Shown piece after piece: positions 1-6,280 of a stretch of DNA of 6,651 bases. A model generated the notes under the pieces. It worked only from the letters and a program-made list of their open reading frames with translations, searched no databases and was not told the origin of the DNA. A program made the translations under genes and the position numbers. Numbering within the stretch: position 1 is the first letter of the stretch; the number at the start of each line of letters is the position of its first letter. Source of the stretch: Alphaproteobacteria bacterium (GTDB lineage Bacteria; Pseudomonadota; Alphaproteobacteria; Rhodobacterales; Rhodobacteraceae); the NCBI GenBank assembly GCA_024279075.1, contig JAJRRX010000518.1:1-6651 (forward strand). Reading direction: 5' to 3'.

Positions 1-4
1 CCAT
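1..4 (-). CDS. pal: Start of the next gene, probably pal (only the start codon is inside)
   Basis: Reading leftward on the minus strand, an ATG occupies 4-2 and the window ends one base later. A good Shine-Dalgarno sequence, AAAGGA, lies at 17-12, seven bases upstream, and tolB ends 35 nt before this ATG. In most proteobacteria the gene after tolB is pal, the peptidoglycan-associated outer-membrane lipoprotein that binds TolB, so pal is the expected identity. The start signal is seen; the identity is inferred from gene order alone because no protein sequence is visible. Confidence 0.5.
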
Positions 5-11
5 TTTTCTA

Positions 12-17
12 TCCTTT
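12..17 (-). promoter_or_regulatory. Ribosome binding site for the gene after tolB
   Basis: AAAGGA on the minus strand is seven bases before the ATG at 4-2. It supports a translated gene beginning at the window edge. A small hairpin (GCCC/GGGC stem) sits between the tolB stop and this site, without a T-run, so it is not a terminator. Confidence 0.6.
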
Positions 18-39
18 GCTCGTTTTGCCCCGAAAGGGC

Positions 40-1359
40 CTAGCGCAACACGCCTGACCAATCAGGGTCAGACGCAAAGCTTGGCGTATCTACACGCCGT
101 AAATTTCTGCCGGTAAGGTCCACCGAGTAGATCTGCGGCGCACCGTTTGCCCCCGCCGTTTCCCTAAAAAACATTAACACACGGCCATTAGGAGACCATG
201 TGGGTGCCTCATCAATAAACGCCGCAGTCAGCAGGTTCTCGCGGCTACCATCCACGCGCATCACGCCAATATGAAACCGCCCGCCCTTGATTTTAGTAAA
301 GGCAATCATATCGCCACGGGGCGACCAAACAGGCGTGCCATAAGAGCCGCCACCAGCGCTAATCCGCCGTGCTTCGCCGCCATTTGCGCTCATCACATAA
401 AGCTGCTGCGAGCCGCCACGATCCGAGGCGAACACGATTTTGGAGCCGTCAGGCGAATAGCTCGGCGTGGTATCAATGCCGCCGGAGCTTGTCAGCCGTG
501 TGCGGCTGCGGGTGTTGATATCCACCTGATAAATATCAGTATTGCTGCCATCAATGATCGACATCACAACCTTGCTGCCATCGGGCGAAAACCGTGGGGC
601 CGTGGCCATATTGGTGGTGTTTTCAAGCAGCTGCGAGCGCCGCCCCGTTTCCATATTCAGCAAAAACACCTGCGGCAAGCCGCTCTCATAGCTGGTATAA
701 ATAATATCGCGTGTGTTGGGCGCAAAGCGCGGGGCCAGTACGATGGAGCTATCATCGGTCAGGTATTGCAGGTTGGCGCCGTCATAATCCATCACGGCCA
801 ACCGCTTGCGGCGGTCATTCTTCGGGCCGGTTTCAGAGATAAACACAATGCGGCTATCAAAATACCCGGTTTCGCCGGTAATCCGGCTATAAATCGTATC
901 CGCCACCTTATGCGCCATCCGCCGCCAGCTTTCCTGCGTGCCGGCATATTGCACCCCGTCACCGATGGGCAGTTGTGCATCGACATCAAACAACCGAAAC
1001 TTAACCACCAAACGGCCATCAGAACTGGTGCTCACTGCGCCTGTCACCAGTGCCTCGGCATTCACCACGGACCAATCAGAGAAAACCGGCTGGGCATTAA
1101 AATTCGTCACCCCGGCAATAAAGGCCGTGCCCGGAATCTCCCGAAACAAGCCGGTGCTCACAAGGTCTGACATCACAACAGCCGCAATATCCCCCGAAAG
1201 CCGCTGCGCGCCGTTGGTCTCGGCTACAAATTGCGGCACCGCTGTGGGCACGGGCCGAATATTACCGCCGGTCACATCAATCTCGATTGTCGGGCGATCC
1301 TGCGCCGAGGCCACCCCCGCCAGCAACACCAGCGCCATTATCGTATCTAAAATTTTCAT
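40..1359 (-). CDS. tolB: TolB, periplasmic beta-propeller of the Tol-Pal system
   Basis: A 439-residue periplasmic protein that links the TolQRA inner-membrane motor to the lipoprotein Pal and so helps the outer membrane constrict at division. Residues 1-19 form a signal peptide with a hydrophobic core and a likely cut after Ala-Ser-Ala19. The mature N-terminus (IEIDVTGGNIRPVP, about 25-38) matches the TolB strap that in other species contacts TolA. An alpha/beta domain runs to about residue 165. A propeller follows, with repeated (S/A)PxGxxIxF-type blades starting near 210, 256, 300, 345 and 388 (for example YSPDGSKIVF at 301-310). Length is normal for the family. The start is fixed by the signal peptide and by GAGGGA eight bases upstream; tolA ends 12 nt before it. 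Identification is firm. Confidence 0.97.
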   Translation of the reverse strand: MKILDTIMALVLLAGVASAQDRPTIEIDVTGGNIRPVPTAVPQFVAETNGAQRLSGDIAAVVMSDLVSTGLFREIPGTAFIAGVTNFNAQPVFSDWSVVNAEALVTGAVSTSSDGRLVVKFRLFDVDAQLPIGDGVQYAGTQESWRRMAHKVADTIYSRITGETGYFDSRIVFISETGPKNDRRKRLAVMDYDGANLQYLTDDSSIVLAPRFAPNTRDIIYTSYESGLPQVFLLNMETGRRSQLLENTTNMATAPRFSPDGSKVVMSIIDGSNTDIYQVDINTRSRTRLTSSGGIDTTPSYSPDGSKIVFASDRGGSQQLYVMSANGGEARRISAGGGSYGTPVWSPRGDMIAFTKIKGGRFHIGVMRVDGSRENLLTAAFIDEAPTWSPNGRVLMFFRETAGANGAPQIYSVDLTGRNLRRVDTPSFASDPDWSGVLR

Positions 1360-1367
1360 CTTAACTA

Positions 1368-1373
1368 TCCCTC
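1368..1373 (-). promoter_or_regulatory. tolB ribosome binding site overlapping the tolA stop codon
   Basis: GAGGGA on the minus strand lies eight bases before the tolB ATG and shares bases with the tolA TGA at 1374-1372. Ribosomes finishing tolA would therefore pass over the tolB initiation site, consistent with coupled translation of the two genes. The overlap is seen; the coupling is inferred. Confidence 0.7.
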
Positions 1374-2514
1374 AATTAAACCCTATTTCGCCCGAAGCGG
1401 GGTCAAAACGCAAGACCAGCCGCACACCGTTCGGAAATTTCCCCTCAGGAAGCGGAATTCCGCCCGCCCTGTCGGCTTGCAACACCGCCGAGCGCGCCGC
1501 GCGGTAGGCGATTTCAAAAATCCCCGTCGGATTGCTTGGCTCCAAGGGCGTTACACCTTCCACCCGCCCTTCTGCACTCACTTCCACTGCGATCCGCACT
1601 ACATATTGCTCAAAATCCACCTGTCCGGTAATGTTGCTCTTGTTCCATTTCTGGCTCACGACATCGCCAATAATGCCGCGCTCGGGGCCTGTGAGGTCTG
1701 CGACCACCGGCGGCGTGGTTTGGCTGGCTTGCTGTGCTGCTTGCAGCGCGGCGGCCACGGCGTCAATGATCTCTTCGTCAGGTTCCGGAATGCTCACGCT
1801 CGCACGGCGCGGGTTGCGCGGCGGGCGGGTGGCCACTTGCGGGGCAAAGGCTGAAATTTGGTCGGTCTGCTGCCCGTCAGGCGTGATTTCGGTTGTCGCT
1901 TCCTCCGGTGCGCTGCCATCCTGCACCGGGGCCTCCACCGTCTCATTACCATTCACGGCCACCTCTGGGGTGGTATCCTGATTGGGCAGCGCATCCTCGG
2001 GAGGCCTTGCCGCTGCCGAGGTATCAATCCTCGGGGCATTGCGCGGCGGCGGCGGGCGGCTCATGCTTACAGGCGCGTTTAGTTCGTTACCATTGAGAGC
2101 AGGCTGAAAGATATCCGGCGCGGCCTCTGTGGGGTGGGCGATATCTTCCACTGTGGGGGCCACCACCACAACCACGGGGTCATCGGGCTGCAGCAGCGCT
2201 GATACATCGGGCGCAGCATCTGCCGCTTCAGGCGCATCTGTTTGGTCAATCACCGTCTGGTTTACCGCCGCCTCAAGGCTTGGGGCTTCTACATTATCCA
2301 GCGTGATTTCGGGCTGGGCAAACTGCTCGATATCCGCCATTGGCGCTTGCGGCGCGGCAGAGCTTTGCACATCCAGCTCAGCGGCCCGCACTAAGGTTAC
2401 CTTGGTAATGCGCGGCGGCGGCAGGCTATCCTGCCACCAATCCAGCCCGCCCAGAAAGGCCGCAATGATCAGCCCCCCATGAGCAATGCCAGATATGATC
2501 GTGCCCGCTTGCAT
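1372..2514 (-). CDS. tolA: TolA, inner-membrane-anchored energy transducer of Tol-Pal
   Basis: A 380-residue protein that spans the periplasm and passes proton-motive force from TolQR to TolB and Pal. One transmembrane helix lies at about residues 4-24. A long low-complexity linker, about 45-275, is rich in Pro, Ala, Glu, Asp, Thr and Gln and includes a five-valine run at 114-118. A TonB/TolA-like C-terminal domain follows at about 278-375, with a VDFEQYVVRIAVEVSAEGRV stretch at 299-318 and AYRAARSAVLQA at 336-347. The linker differs from the lysine/alanine-rich helix of E. coli TolA and is probably disordered. The ATG is 3 nt after the tolR stop and has only a weak ribosome binding site, so translation is probably coupled to tolR. 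Identity rests on domain order and operon position, since TolA diverges strongly. Confidence 0.9.
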   Translation of the reverse strand: MQAGTIISGIAHGGLIIAAFLGGLDWWQDSLPPPRITKVTLVRAAELDVQSSAAPQAPMADIEQFAQPEITLDNVEAPSLEAAVNQTVIDQTDAPEAADAAPDVSALLQPDDPVVVVVAPTVEDIAHPTEAAPDIFQPALNGNELNAPVSMSRPPPPRNAPRIDTSAAARPPEDALPNQDTTPEVAVNGNETVEAPVQDGSAPEEATTEITPDGQQTDQISAFAPQVATRPPRNPRRASVSIPEPDEEIIDAVAAALQAAQQASQTTPPVVADLTGPERGIIGDVVSQKWNKSNITGQVDFEQYVVRIAVEVSAEGRVEGVTPLEPSNPTGIFEIAYRAARSAVLQADRAGGIPLPEGKFPNGVRLVLRFDPASGEIGFN

Positions 2515-2517
2515 TGG

Positions 2518-2985
2518 CTACTCACCCGTCAGGGTCGGCCCACCCACATCGGTCACAAGCCCAATATTGCCAAAGCCCCCCGCATTCAGCGCGCCCATAA
2601 CTTCCATCACCGTGTTATAAGGGATAGAGCCATCGGCCCGCAAAAACACCTTGTCAGAGGCCCGCTCGGCGGCAATCGCCCGCAGCTTTATCACCAGCTC
2701 GGCCATTGGCACTTCGGTATCTTGTATCATCACTGCGCCCTCGGCGGTGAGCGAAATCGTCAGCGGGGCCTCCTCCTCGGTTGGCAGCGCGCTTGCCGCC
2801 GTTTTGGGTAGCTCCAGCGGCACGCCAACCGTAAGCAAAGGCGCGGCAATCATAAACACGATAAGCAGCACCAGCATCACATCGACAAACGGTGTCACGT
2901 TAATCTCAGACATCGCCCGCCTAGGCGCGCGGCGCACACGGCCCGAGCCTCCACGGCTGGCCCGTGGCATCACCCCGCCCGCCAT
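2518..2985 (-). CDS. tolR: TolR, inner-membrane proton-channel subunit (ExbD family)
   Basis: A 155-residue ExbD/TolR-family protein that works with TolQ to harness the proton gradient. A basic cytoplasmic tail (residues 1-25, many Arg) precedes the hallmark NVTPFVDVMLVLL at 29-41. Asp35 there corresponds to the essential channel aspartate (Asp23 in E. coli TolR). One transmembrane helix covers about 33-54. The periplasmic domain includes VFLRADGSIPYNTVMEVM (113-130) and ends with GGFGNIGLVTD, both typical of the family. The ATG directly follows the tolQ TAG with no base between, and GGAG lies seven bases upstream inside the end of tolQ. The N-terminal tail is somewhat longer than in E. coli. 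Nothing is broken. Confidence 0.96.
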   Translation of the reverse strand: MAGGVMPRASRGGSGRVRRAPRRAMSEINVTPFVDVMLVLLIVFMIAAPLLTVGVPLELPKTAASALPTEEEAPLTISLTAEGAVMIQDTEVPMAELVIKLRAIAAERASDKVFLRADGSIPYNTVMEVMGALNAGGFGNIGLVTDVGGPTLTGE

Positions 2986-3687
2986 CTATTCGCTCCGGTC
3001 CAGCTGGCGTGAAAGGATCATCGAAAACTCGTCGGCAAACACCTCTTGCTCGGCCACCAGCCTATCGGCATCGCCCGATAGCTTGTTATAAAACACCACC
3101 GCCGGAATGGCGGCGAGCAGCCCGAGCGCCGTGGCCAACAACGCCTCGGCAATGCCCGGCGCCACCACCGCAAGGTTGGTGCTTTGCTGGTTGGCAATTT
3201 CCTTAAAGGCATTCATGATGCCCCAAACCGTGCCAAACAGGCCGACAAATGGTGCGATAGAGCCAACGGTTGCGAGAAAAACCAAACCTTTGTTGAGGTC
3301 ATCCGCCACCCGCCCGAGCGCCACATTCATCGCGCGGTCTATCCGCGCCTGCGCCCCCGCGATCAGCTCCCCATCAGAGCGATGCGACCTGCGCCACTCC
3401 GCCATGCCTGCCACAAACACCTTTTCAGGGGCCGATGTCGGGCTTTCCCCGAGCTGCTCATACAGCGCATCCAATGGCTTGCCAGACCAAAACAACTCCT
3501 CAAAAATCGCGTTTTCCCGCCGCGATTTACGGTAGTTGATAAACTTTTGAATAATAATCGACCACGACCAGAAGGACGCGATCAGCAGGATAATCATCAC
3601 CGCCTGCGCCGTTATCGTTGCCCGCGCAAAAAGCGCCAGAATCGAAAAATCAATATTCTGCGCCGCGGCTATTGCCTCAGTTTCCAT
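2986..3687 (-). CDS. tolQ: TolQ, inner-membrane motor subunit (MotA/TolQ/ExbB family)
   Basis: A 233-residue protein that surrounds TolR and forms the proton-driven stator acting on TolA. Three membrane segments are visible at about 25-47, 134-158 and 173-199. The conserved block VGSIAPFVGLFGTVWGIM (141-158) and APGIAEALLATALGL (176-190) carry Thr153 and Thr186, which line up with the channel-lining threonines 145 and 180 of E. coli TolQ. I place the start at the ATG ending at 3687 because the protein then begins METEAIAAAQ, a usual TolQ N-terminus, and has a normal length. A longer reading back to a TTG at 3768 adds 27 basic residues unlike the family. The ribosome binding site is weak (GCGAG). 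Confidence 0.95.
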   Translation of the reverse strand: METEAIAAAQNIDFSILALFARATITAQAVMIILLIASFWSWSIIIQKFINYRKSRRENAIFEELFWSGKPLDALYEQLGESPTSAPEKVFVAGMAEWRRSHRSDGELIAGAQARIDRAMNVALGRVADDLNKGLVFLATVGSIAPFVGLFGTVWGIMNAFKEIANQQSTNLAVVAPGIAEALLATALGLLAAIPAVVFYNKLSGDADRLVAEQEVFADEFSMILSRQLDRSE

Positions 3688-3797
3688 AATACATGCTCGC
3701 TTGTTAACCCCGCCCAAAATGTGCCTTTTGGTGCGGTTGTTGAATTGCCTAAGTCGATTTAGCCGCAAACCCCGCCAAAGGTCCAGTAAATCCGCCG
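3688..3797 (-). promoter_or_regulatory. ybgC-tolQ intergenic region with small repeats
   Basis: These 110 bases separate the ybgC stop from the chosen tolQ start, the largest gap in the window. I see no convincing -35/-10 pair and no terminator. It does contain a perfect inverted repeat, CCAAAA-N6-TTTTGG, at 3714-3731, and a 9-bp direct repeat, AACCCCGCC on the plus strand, at 3706-3714 and 3768-3776. The gap and the operator-like palindrome fit a separate promoter for tolQRAB, but this is inference. Confidence 0.35.
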
Positions 3798-4196
3798 TTA
3801 TGGCATAGATTCTTGTAATTTCTGGCGAATTTCCGCCGGAAAGCGCACCGCGCGCCCGCTGCCATCCATCACCGCCACCCGAAACACGCCAGTAAAAATC
3901 AGCTCTTCCCCGCGCACCACCCGCTGGGTCATCTCTAGCGAGGCCCCGCCAAGCTTGCTGGTTTCAGTCTCCACCACCAGTTTATCCCCGTAAATCGAGG
4001 GCTTATGGTAATCCGCCTGCACGCTTTTAACCGCAAAAACCAGCCCCTTGGCCTTCATCTCCAACTGGTCAATCCCCATATCCCGCACCGCATCCGAGCG
4101 GCCACGCTCGGCAAATTTCAGGTAATTCGCGTAATATACGATCCCCGCCATGTCGGTATCTTCGTAATATACGCGCAGATTATGAATAAATTTCAT
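3798..4196 (-). CDS. ybgC: YbgC, hotdog-fold acyl-CoA thioesterase of the Tol-Pal operon
   Basis: A 132-residue single-domain hotdog thioesterase (4HBT family), cytoplasmic, hydrolysing acyl-CoA or acyl-carrier-protein thioesters. The signature VYYEDTDMAGIVYYANYLKF sits at 9-28, with Asp15 as the likely catalytic aspartate. The rest (for example GDKLVVETE at 70-78) fits the fold, and the length is normal. The ATG ending at 4196 is chosen because GGAG lies six bases upstream and the thioesterase fold begins at once. A longer start at 4241 would add 15 residues (MWEGAWRTTHPTENQ) read out of the palindrome in the gap. Position before tolQ marks it as YbgC, linked in other species to phospholipid metabolism. 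Because it also follows pobA, a role on 4-hydroxybenzoyl-CoA, a known activity in this superfamily, cannot be excluded. Confidence 0.92.
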   Translation of the reverse strand: MKFIHNLRVYYEDTDMAGIVYYANYLKFAERGRSDAVRDMGIDQLEMKAKGLVFAVKSVQADYHKPSIYGDKLVVETETSKLGGASLEMTQRVVRGEELIFTGVFRVAVMDGSGRAVRFPAEIRQKLQESMP

Positions 4197-4201
4197 CTGG
4201 T

Positions 4202-4207
4202 TCTCCG
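4202..4207 (-). promoter_or_regulatory. ybgC ribosome binding site that decides the start
   Basis: CGGAGA on the minus strand is followed by five bases and the ATG at 4196-4194. No comparable site precedes the upstream ATG at 4241. The site abuts, and shares one base with, the CTAC edge of the palindromic element at 4207-4232. Confidence 0.7.
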
Positions 4208-4232
4208 TAGGGTGCGTGGTCCTCCACGCACC
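4207..4232 (+). repeat. REP-like palindromic element with a GTAG head
   Basis: On the plus strand GTAG (4207-4210) is followed by a perfect inverted repeat, GGTGCGTGG at 4211-4219 and CCACGCACC at 4224-4232, with a four-base loop. A GTAG tetranucleotide ahead of a palindrome is the usual layout of REP sequences moved by REP-associated tyrosine transposases. Only one copy is in this window, so membership of a dispersed family is inferred. No T-run follows the stem on either strand, which argues against an intrinsic terminator. Confidence 0.55.
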
Positions 4233-4268
4233 TTCCCACACCCCAAAGCGCGAGGCAATCCCCGCCCC

Positions 4269-5435
4269 CTAAAACGGCAGCCCCACGTAATTCTCCGCCA
4301 AGGACCGCAGCGCGCTTTCAGAGGATAGCAAATAATCCAGCTCCGTCTGCTGCAAGCGCTTATCAAAGCCGCTTTGGTCAGGGAAATCATGTAACAGCCC
4401 CGTCATCCACCACGAAAACCGCTGGCCTTTCCAGACCCGCGCCAGTGCTTTATCGGAGTAGTTCTCCAGCCCCGCGTCCTCTCCCTTTTGGTAGTAGTCG
4501 AGCAGCGCATGGTAGAGGTAATAAATATCCGAGGCCGCGCTATTAAGCCCCCGCGCCCCGGTGGGCGGCACGATATGCGCGGCATCCCCCGCGAGGAACA
4601 TTTTGCCATAGCGCATCGGCTCGGCCACGTAAGAGCGCAGTGGCGCGATGCTTTTCTCGATCGAAGGCCCCGTGATCAGGCTCTTTGCCACCTCGGCGGG
4701 CAACCGATTTTTTAGCTCCACCCAGAAGGCGTCATCGGGCCAATCCTCCACCGTATCGCTCAGCGGCACTTGGATGTAGTAGCGGCTTAAACTTTGCGAG
4801 CGCATCGAACACAAAGCAAAGCCGCGTGGGTGCTTGGCATAAATAAGCTCCGGCGAAACCGGCTTGGTTTCAGTTAGCACCCCAAGCCAACCAAACGGAT
4901 ACACCCGTTCAAATTCGGTAATCTCATCCGCCGGAATCGCCTTGCGGCTGACTCCGTGGAAGCCATCGGCCCCGATGATAAAATCACACTCCAGCCGCTG
5001 CGCCTCGCCGTTGAGCGTGTAGGTGAGGAAAGGCGCGCCCGTCATGTCATTGGGTTGCACATCAACAGCCCCATGCACCACCTTACCCCCCATCTTTTCC
5101 CGCGCCTCGTAAAGGTCCCGCGTGAGCTCGGTTTGGCCATAAACCACCACGGATGACCCCGTTAACCCCTGCAAATCGATCCGGCTTTTGCCGCCGCCAT
5201 GGGCAATGTAAAACCCGCCATGCAGTTCGCCCTCGGCCTCCATCCGCACACCGCATTCCGCCTCACGCATCAGGTCAGCAAAGCCCTGCTCCAGCACCCC
5301 CGCCCGAATGCGCCCGAGCACATAATCGCGGCTGTGCTTTTCCAGCACCACGTTATCAATGCCCTTCAGGTGTAGAAGTTGTGAGAGCAACAGCCCCGAC
5401 GGCCCGCCGCCAATAATCCCTACTTGTGTTCGCAT
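4269..5435 (-). CDS. pobA: 4-Hydroxybenzoate 3-monooxygenase (p-hydroxybenzoate hydroxylase)
   Basis: A 388-residue cytoplasmic FAD monooxygenase converting 4-hydroxybenzoate, NAD(P)H and O2 to protocatechuate. The FAD-binding GxGxxG appears as GGGPSG (9-14), with GRIRAGVLEQG (41-51) including Arg44, the DG motif GADGFHGVSR (155-164) and the GD motif GDAAHIVPPTGARGLN (283-298). Against the Pseudomonas fluorescens enzyme, recalled from memory with a two-residue offset, the substrate-site residues are all kept: Tyr199, Ser210, Arg212, Tyr220, Pro291 and Tyr383 (there 201, 212, 214, 222, 293, 385). The protein ends at AENYVGLPF, a few residues shorter than that 394-residue enzyme. Residues 33-38, which influence NADPH/NADH choice, read KHSRDY. 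The ATG is 9 nt after ligB with AGGGGG just upstream. Its product is the LigAB substrate. Confidence 0.97.
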   Translation of the reverse strand: MRTQVGIIGGGPSGLLLSQLLHLKGIDNVVLEKHSRDYVLGRIRAGVLEQGFADLMREAECGVRMEAEGELHGGFYIAHGGGKSRIDLQGLTGSSVVVYGQTELTRDLYEAREKMGGKVVHGAVDVQPNDMTGAPFLTYTLNGEAQRLECDFIIGADGFHGVSRKAIPADEITEFERVYPFGWLGVLTETKPVSPELIYAKHPRGFALCSMRSQSLSRYYIQVPLSDTVEDWPDDAFWVELKNRLPAEVAKSLITGPSIEKSIAPLRSYVAEPMRYGKMFLAGDAAHIVPPTGARGLNSAASDIYYLYHALLDYYQKGEDAGLENYSDKALARVWKGQRFSWWMTGLLHDFPDQSGFDKRLQQTELDYLLSSESALRSLAENYVGLPF

Positions 5436-5440
5436 ATCCG

Positions 5441-5446
5441 CCCCCT
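5441..5446 (-). promoter_or_regulatory. pobA ribosome binding site overlapping the ligB stop
   Basis: AGGGGG on the minus strand, five bases before the pobA ATG, begins inside the ligB TAG at 5447-5445. This supports the ATG at 5435-5433 and tight linkage of ligB and pobA. Confidence 0.6.
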
Positions 5447-6278
5447 ACTCAATGCATTCCAAAAGCATCGTCCCCGCGCCGGTGTTGGAGATCGGAATGT
5501 GGTAATTCTGCTGCAAGGCCCGCACATTGCCCAGCGCGCCCCGCATCATCATCCACATCAGGAATTCGGTGCCCTGCGCCCCCGCTTGGCGCACCAGCTC
5601 ATGGCGCGAAATTTTGGTCAGCGCTTCAGGGTCGCTAACGATTTTCTCCATGCACATCTGGTCAAATTCTTTATTGATAAACCCCGCGCGCGCCCCATCA
5701 AGCTGGTGGCTCAGCCCGCCGGTGCCCAGCACCACCACGCTTATATCCTCAGGGTAATCCCGTATCGCCGCGCCCAGCGCCTTGCCAAAATCCAGCGCCC
5801 GCTTCAGGGTCGGAATCGGGTGCTGCACGGTGTTGGCGCTAATCGGAATGGCGGGCGGGTGGTTGCCGTCTGGCCAAAAAAGCTGCATCGGCACGGTAAA
5901 GCCGTGGTCCACAGCCAGCTCTTGGCAGGAGGTAATGTCAAACTCCCGCTCGACCATGCCCTCGATAATATGCCATGAAAACTTGGCGTCGCCCCTAAAA
6001 GGCGGCAGTTTGGGCAGGCCCCAGCCCTCGTCCTCATTGCGGTATTCATGCGCCGCGCCAATGGCAAAGGTCGGCATTTTATCAAGGAAAAACCCCAGCC
6101 CGTGGTCATTATAAATGTTGATCACCACATCGGGCTTGGTGCGCGCCAGCCAGTCCCTTATCGGCGGGTAGGCATCAAAAAACGGCTTCCAGTAGGGCTC
6201 CTGCTCCAGCCCGCCCGCGATCGCCTTGCCCACTGCTGGAATGTGAGATGTGGTGATCCCCCCGAGTATCCGCGCCAT
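5445..6278 (-). CDS. ligB: Protocatechuate 4,5-dioxygenase, beta (catalytic) subunit
   Basis: A 277-residue class III extradiol dioxygenase subunit. With LigA it uses ferrous iron and O2 to open protocatechuate between C4 and C5, giving 4-carboxy-2-hydroxymuconate semialdehyde. Compared from memory with the Sphingobium SYK-6 LigB, the iron ligands are present: His12 (ITTSHIPA), His59 (YNDHG, there His61) and Glu238 (GTEFLMWMMMRGAL, there Glu242). His191 in GGLSHQLDG matches the catalytic His195, and VDHGFTVP (123-130) is conserved. It ends shortly after SNTGAGTMLL, lacking the roughly 25-residue tail of the SYK-6 protein. The ATG is 2 nt after the ligA stop and preceded by GGGGG. Gallate or other catechol acids could also be substrates; pobA next door favours protocatechuate. 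Confidence 0.95.
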   Translation of the reverse strand: MARILGGITTSHIPAVGKAIAGGLEQEPYWKPFFDAYPPIRDWLARTKPDVVINIYNDHGLGFFLDKMPTFAIGAAHEYRNEDEGWGLPKLPPFRGDAKFSWHIIEGMVEREFDITSCQELAVDHGFTVPMQLFWPDGNHPPAIPISANTVQHPIPTLKRALDFGKALGAAIRDYPEDISVVVLGTGGLSHQLDGARAGFINKEFDQMCMEKIVSDPEALTKISRHELVRQAGAQGTEFLMWMMMRGALGNVRALQQNYHIPISNTGAGTMLLECIE

Positions 6279-6280
6279 CT

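Noticed and set aside
271..1170. A 299-residue open frame on the plus strand opposite tolB
   Set aside because: It lies wholly antisense to a clear tolB, has a low-complexity Ala/His/Arg composition and no recognisable domain. Such open shadow frames are common in G+C-rich genes.
2161..2175. Simple trinucleotide repeat in tolA as a phase-variable tract
   Set aside because: It is only five valine codons with mixed GTG/GTT, it stays in frame, and one-codon changes would not switch the gene off.
3740..3790. Sigma-70-type promoter for tolQ
   Set aside because: The best pairs (for example TTGCGG with ATTCAA at 17-base spacing) match the -10 consensus too poorly to call.
4211..4232. Hairpin as an intrinsic terminator for the lig-pob operon
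   Set aside because: The stem is strong, but the bases after it on the minus strand are CTACGGAG and on the plus strand TTCCCACA; neither is a T-run.
4197..4241. Longer ybgC start at 4241
   Set aside because: The 15 added residues are read through the palindromic element and do not resemble the family, while the ATG at 4196 has a well-spaced GGAG.
5424..5978. A 184-residue open frame on the plus strand opposite ligB
   Set aside because: It is antisense to ligB, rich in His, Arg and Pro, and shows no motif or good start signal, so it is a shadow of the coding strand.
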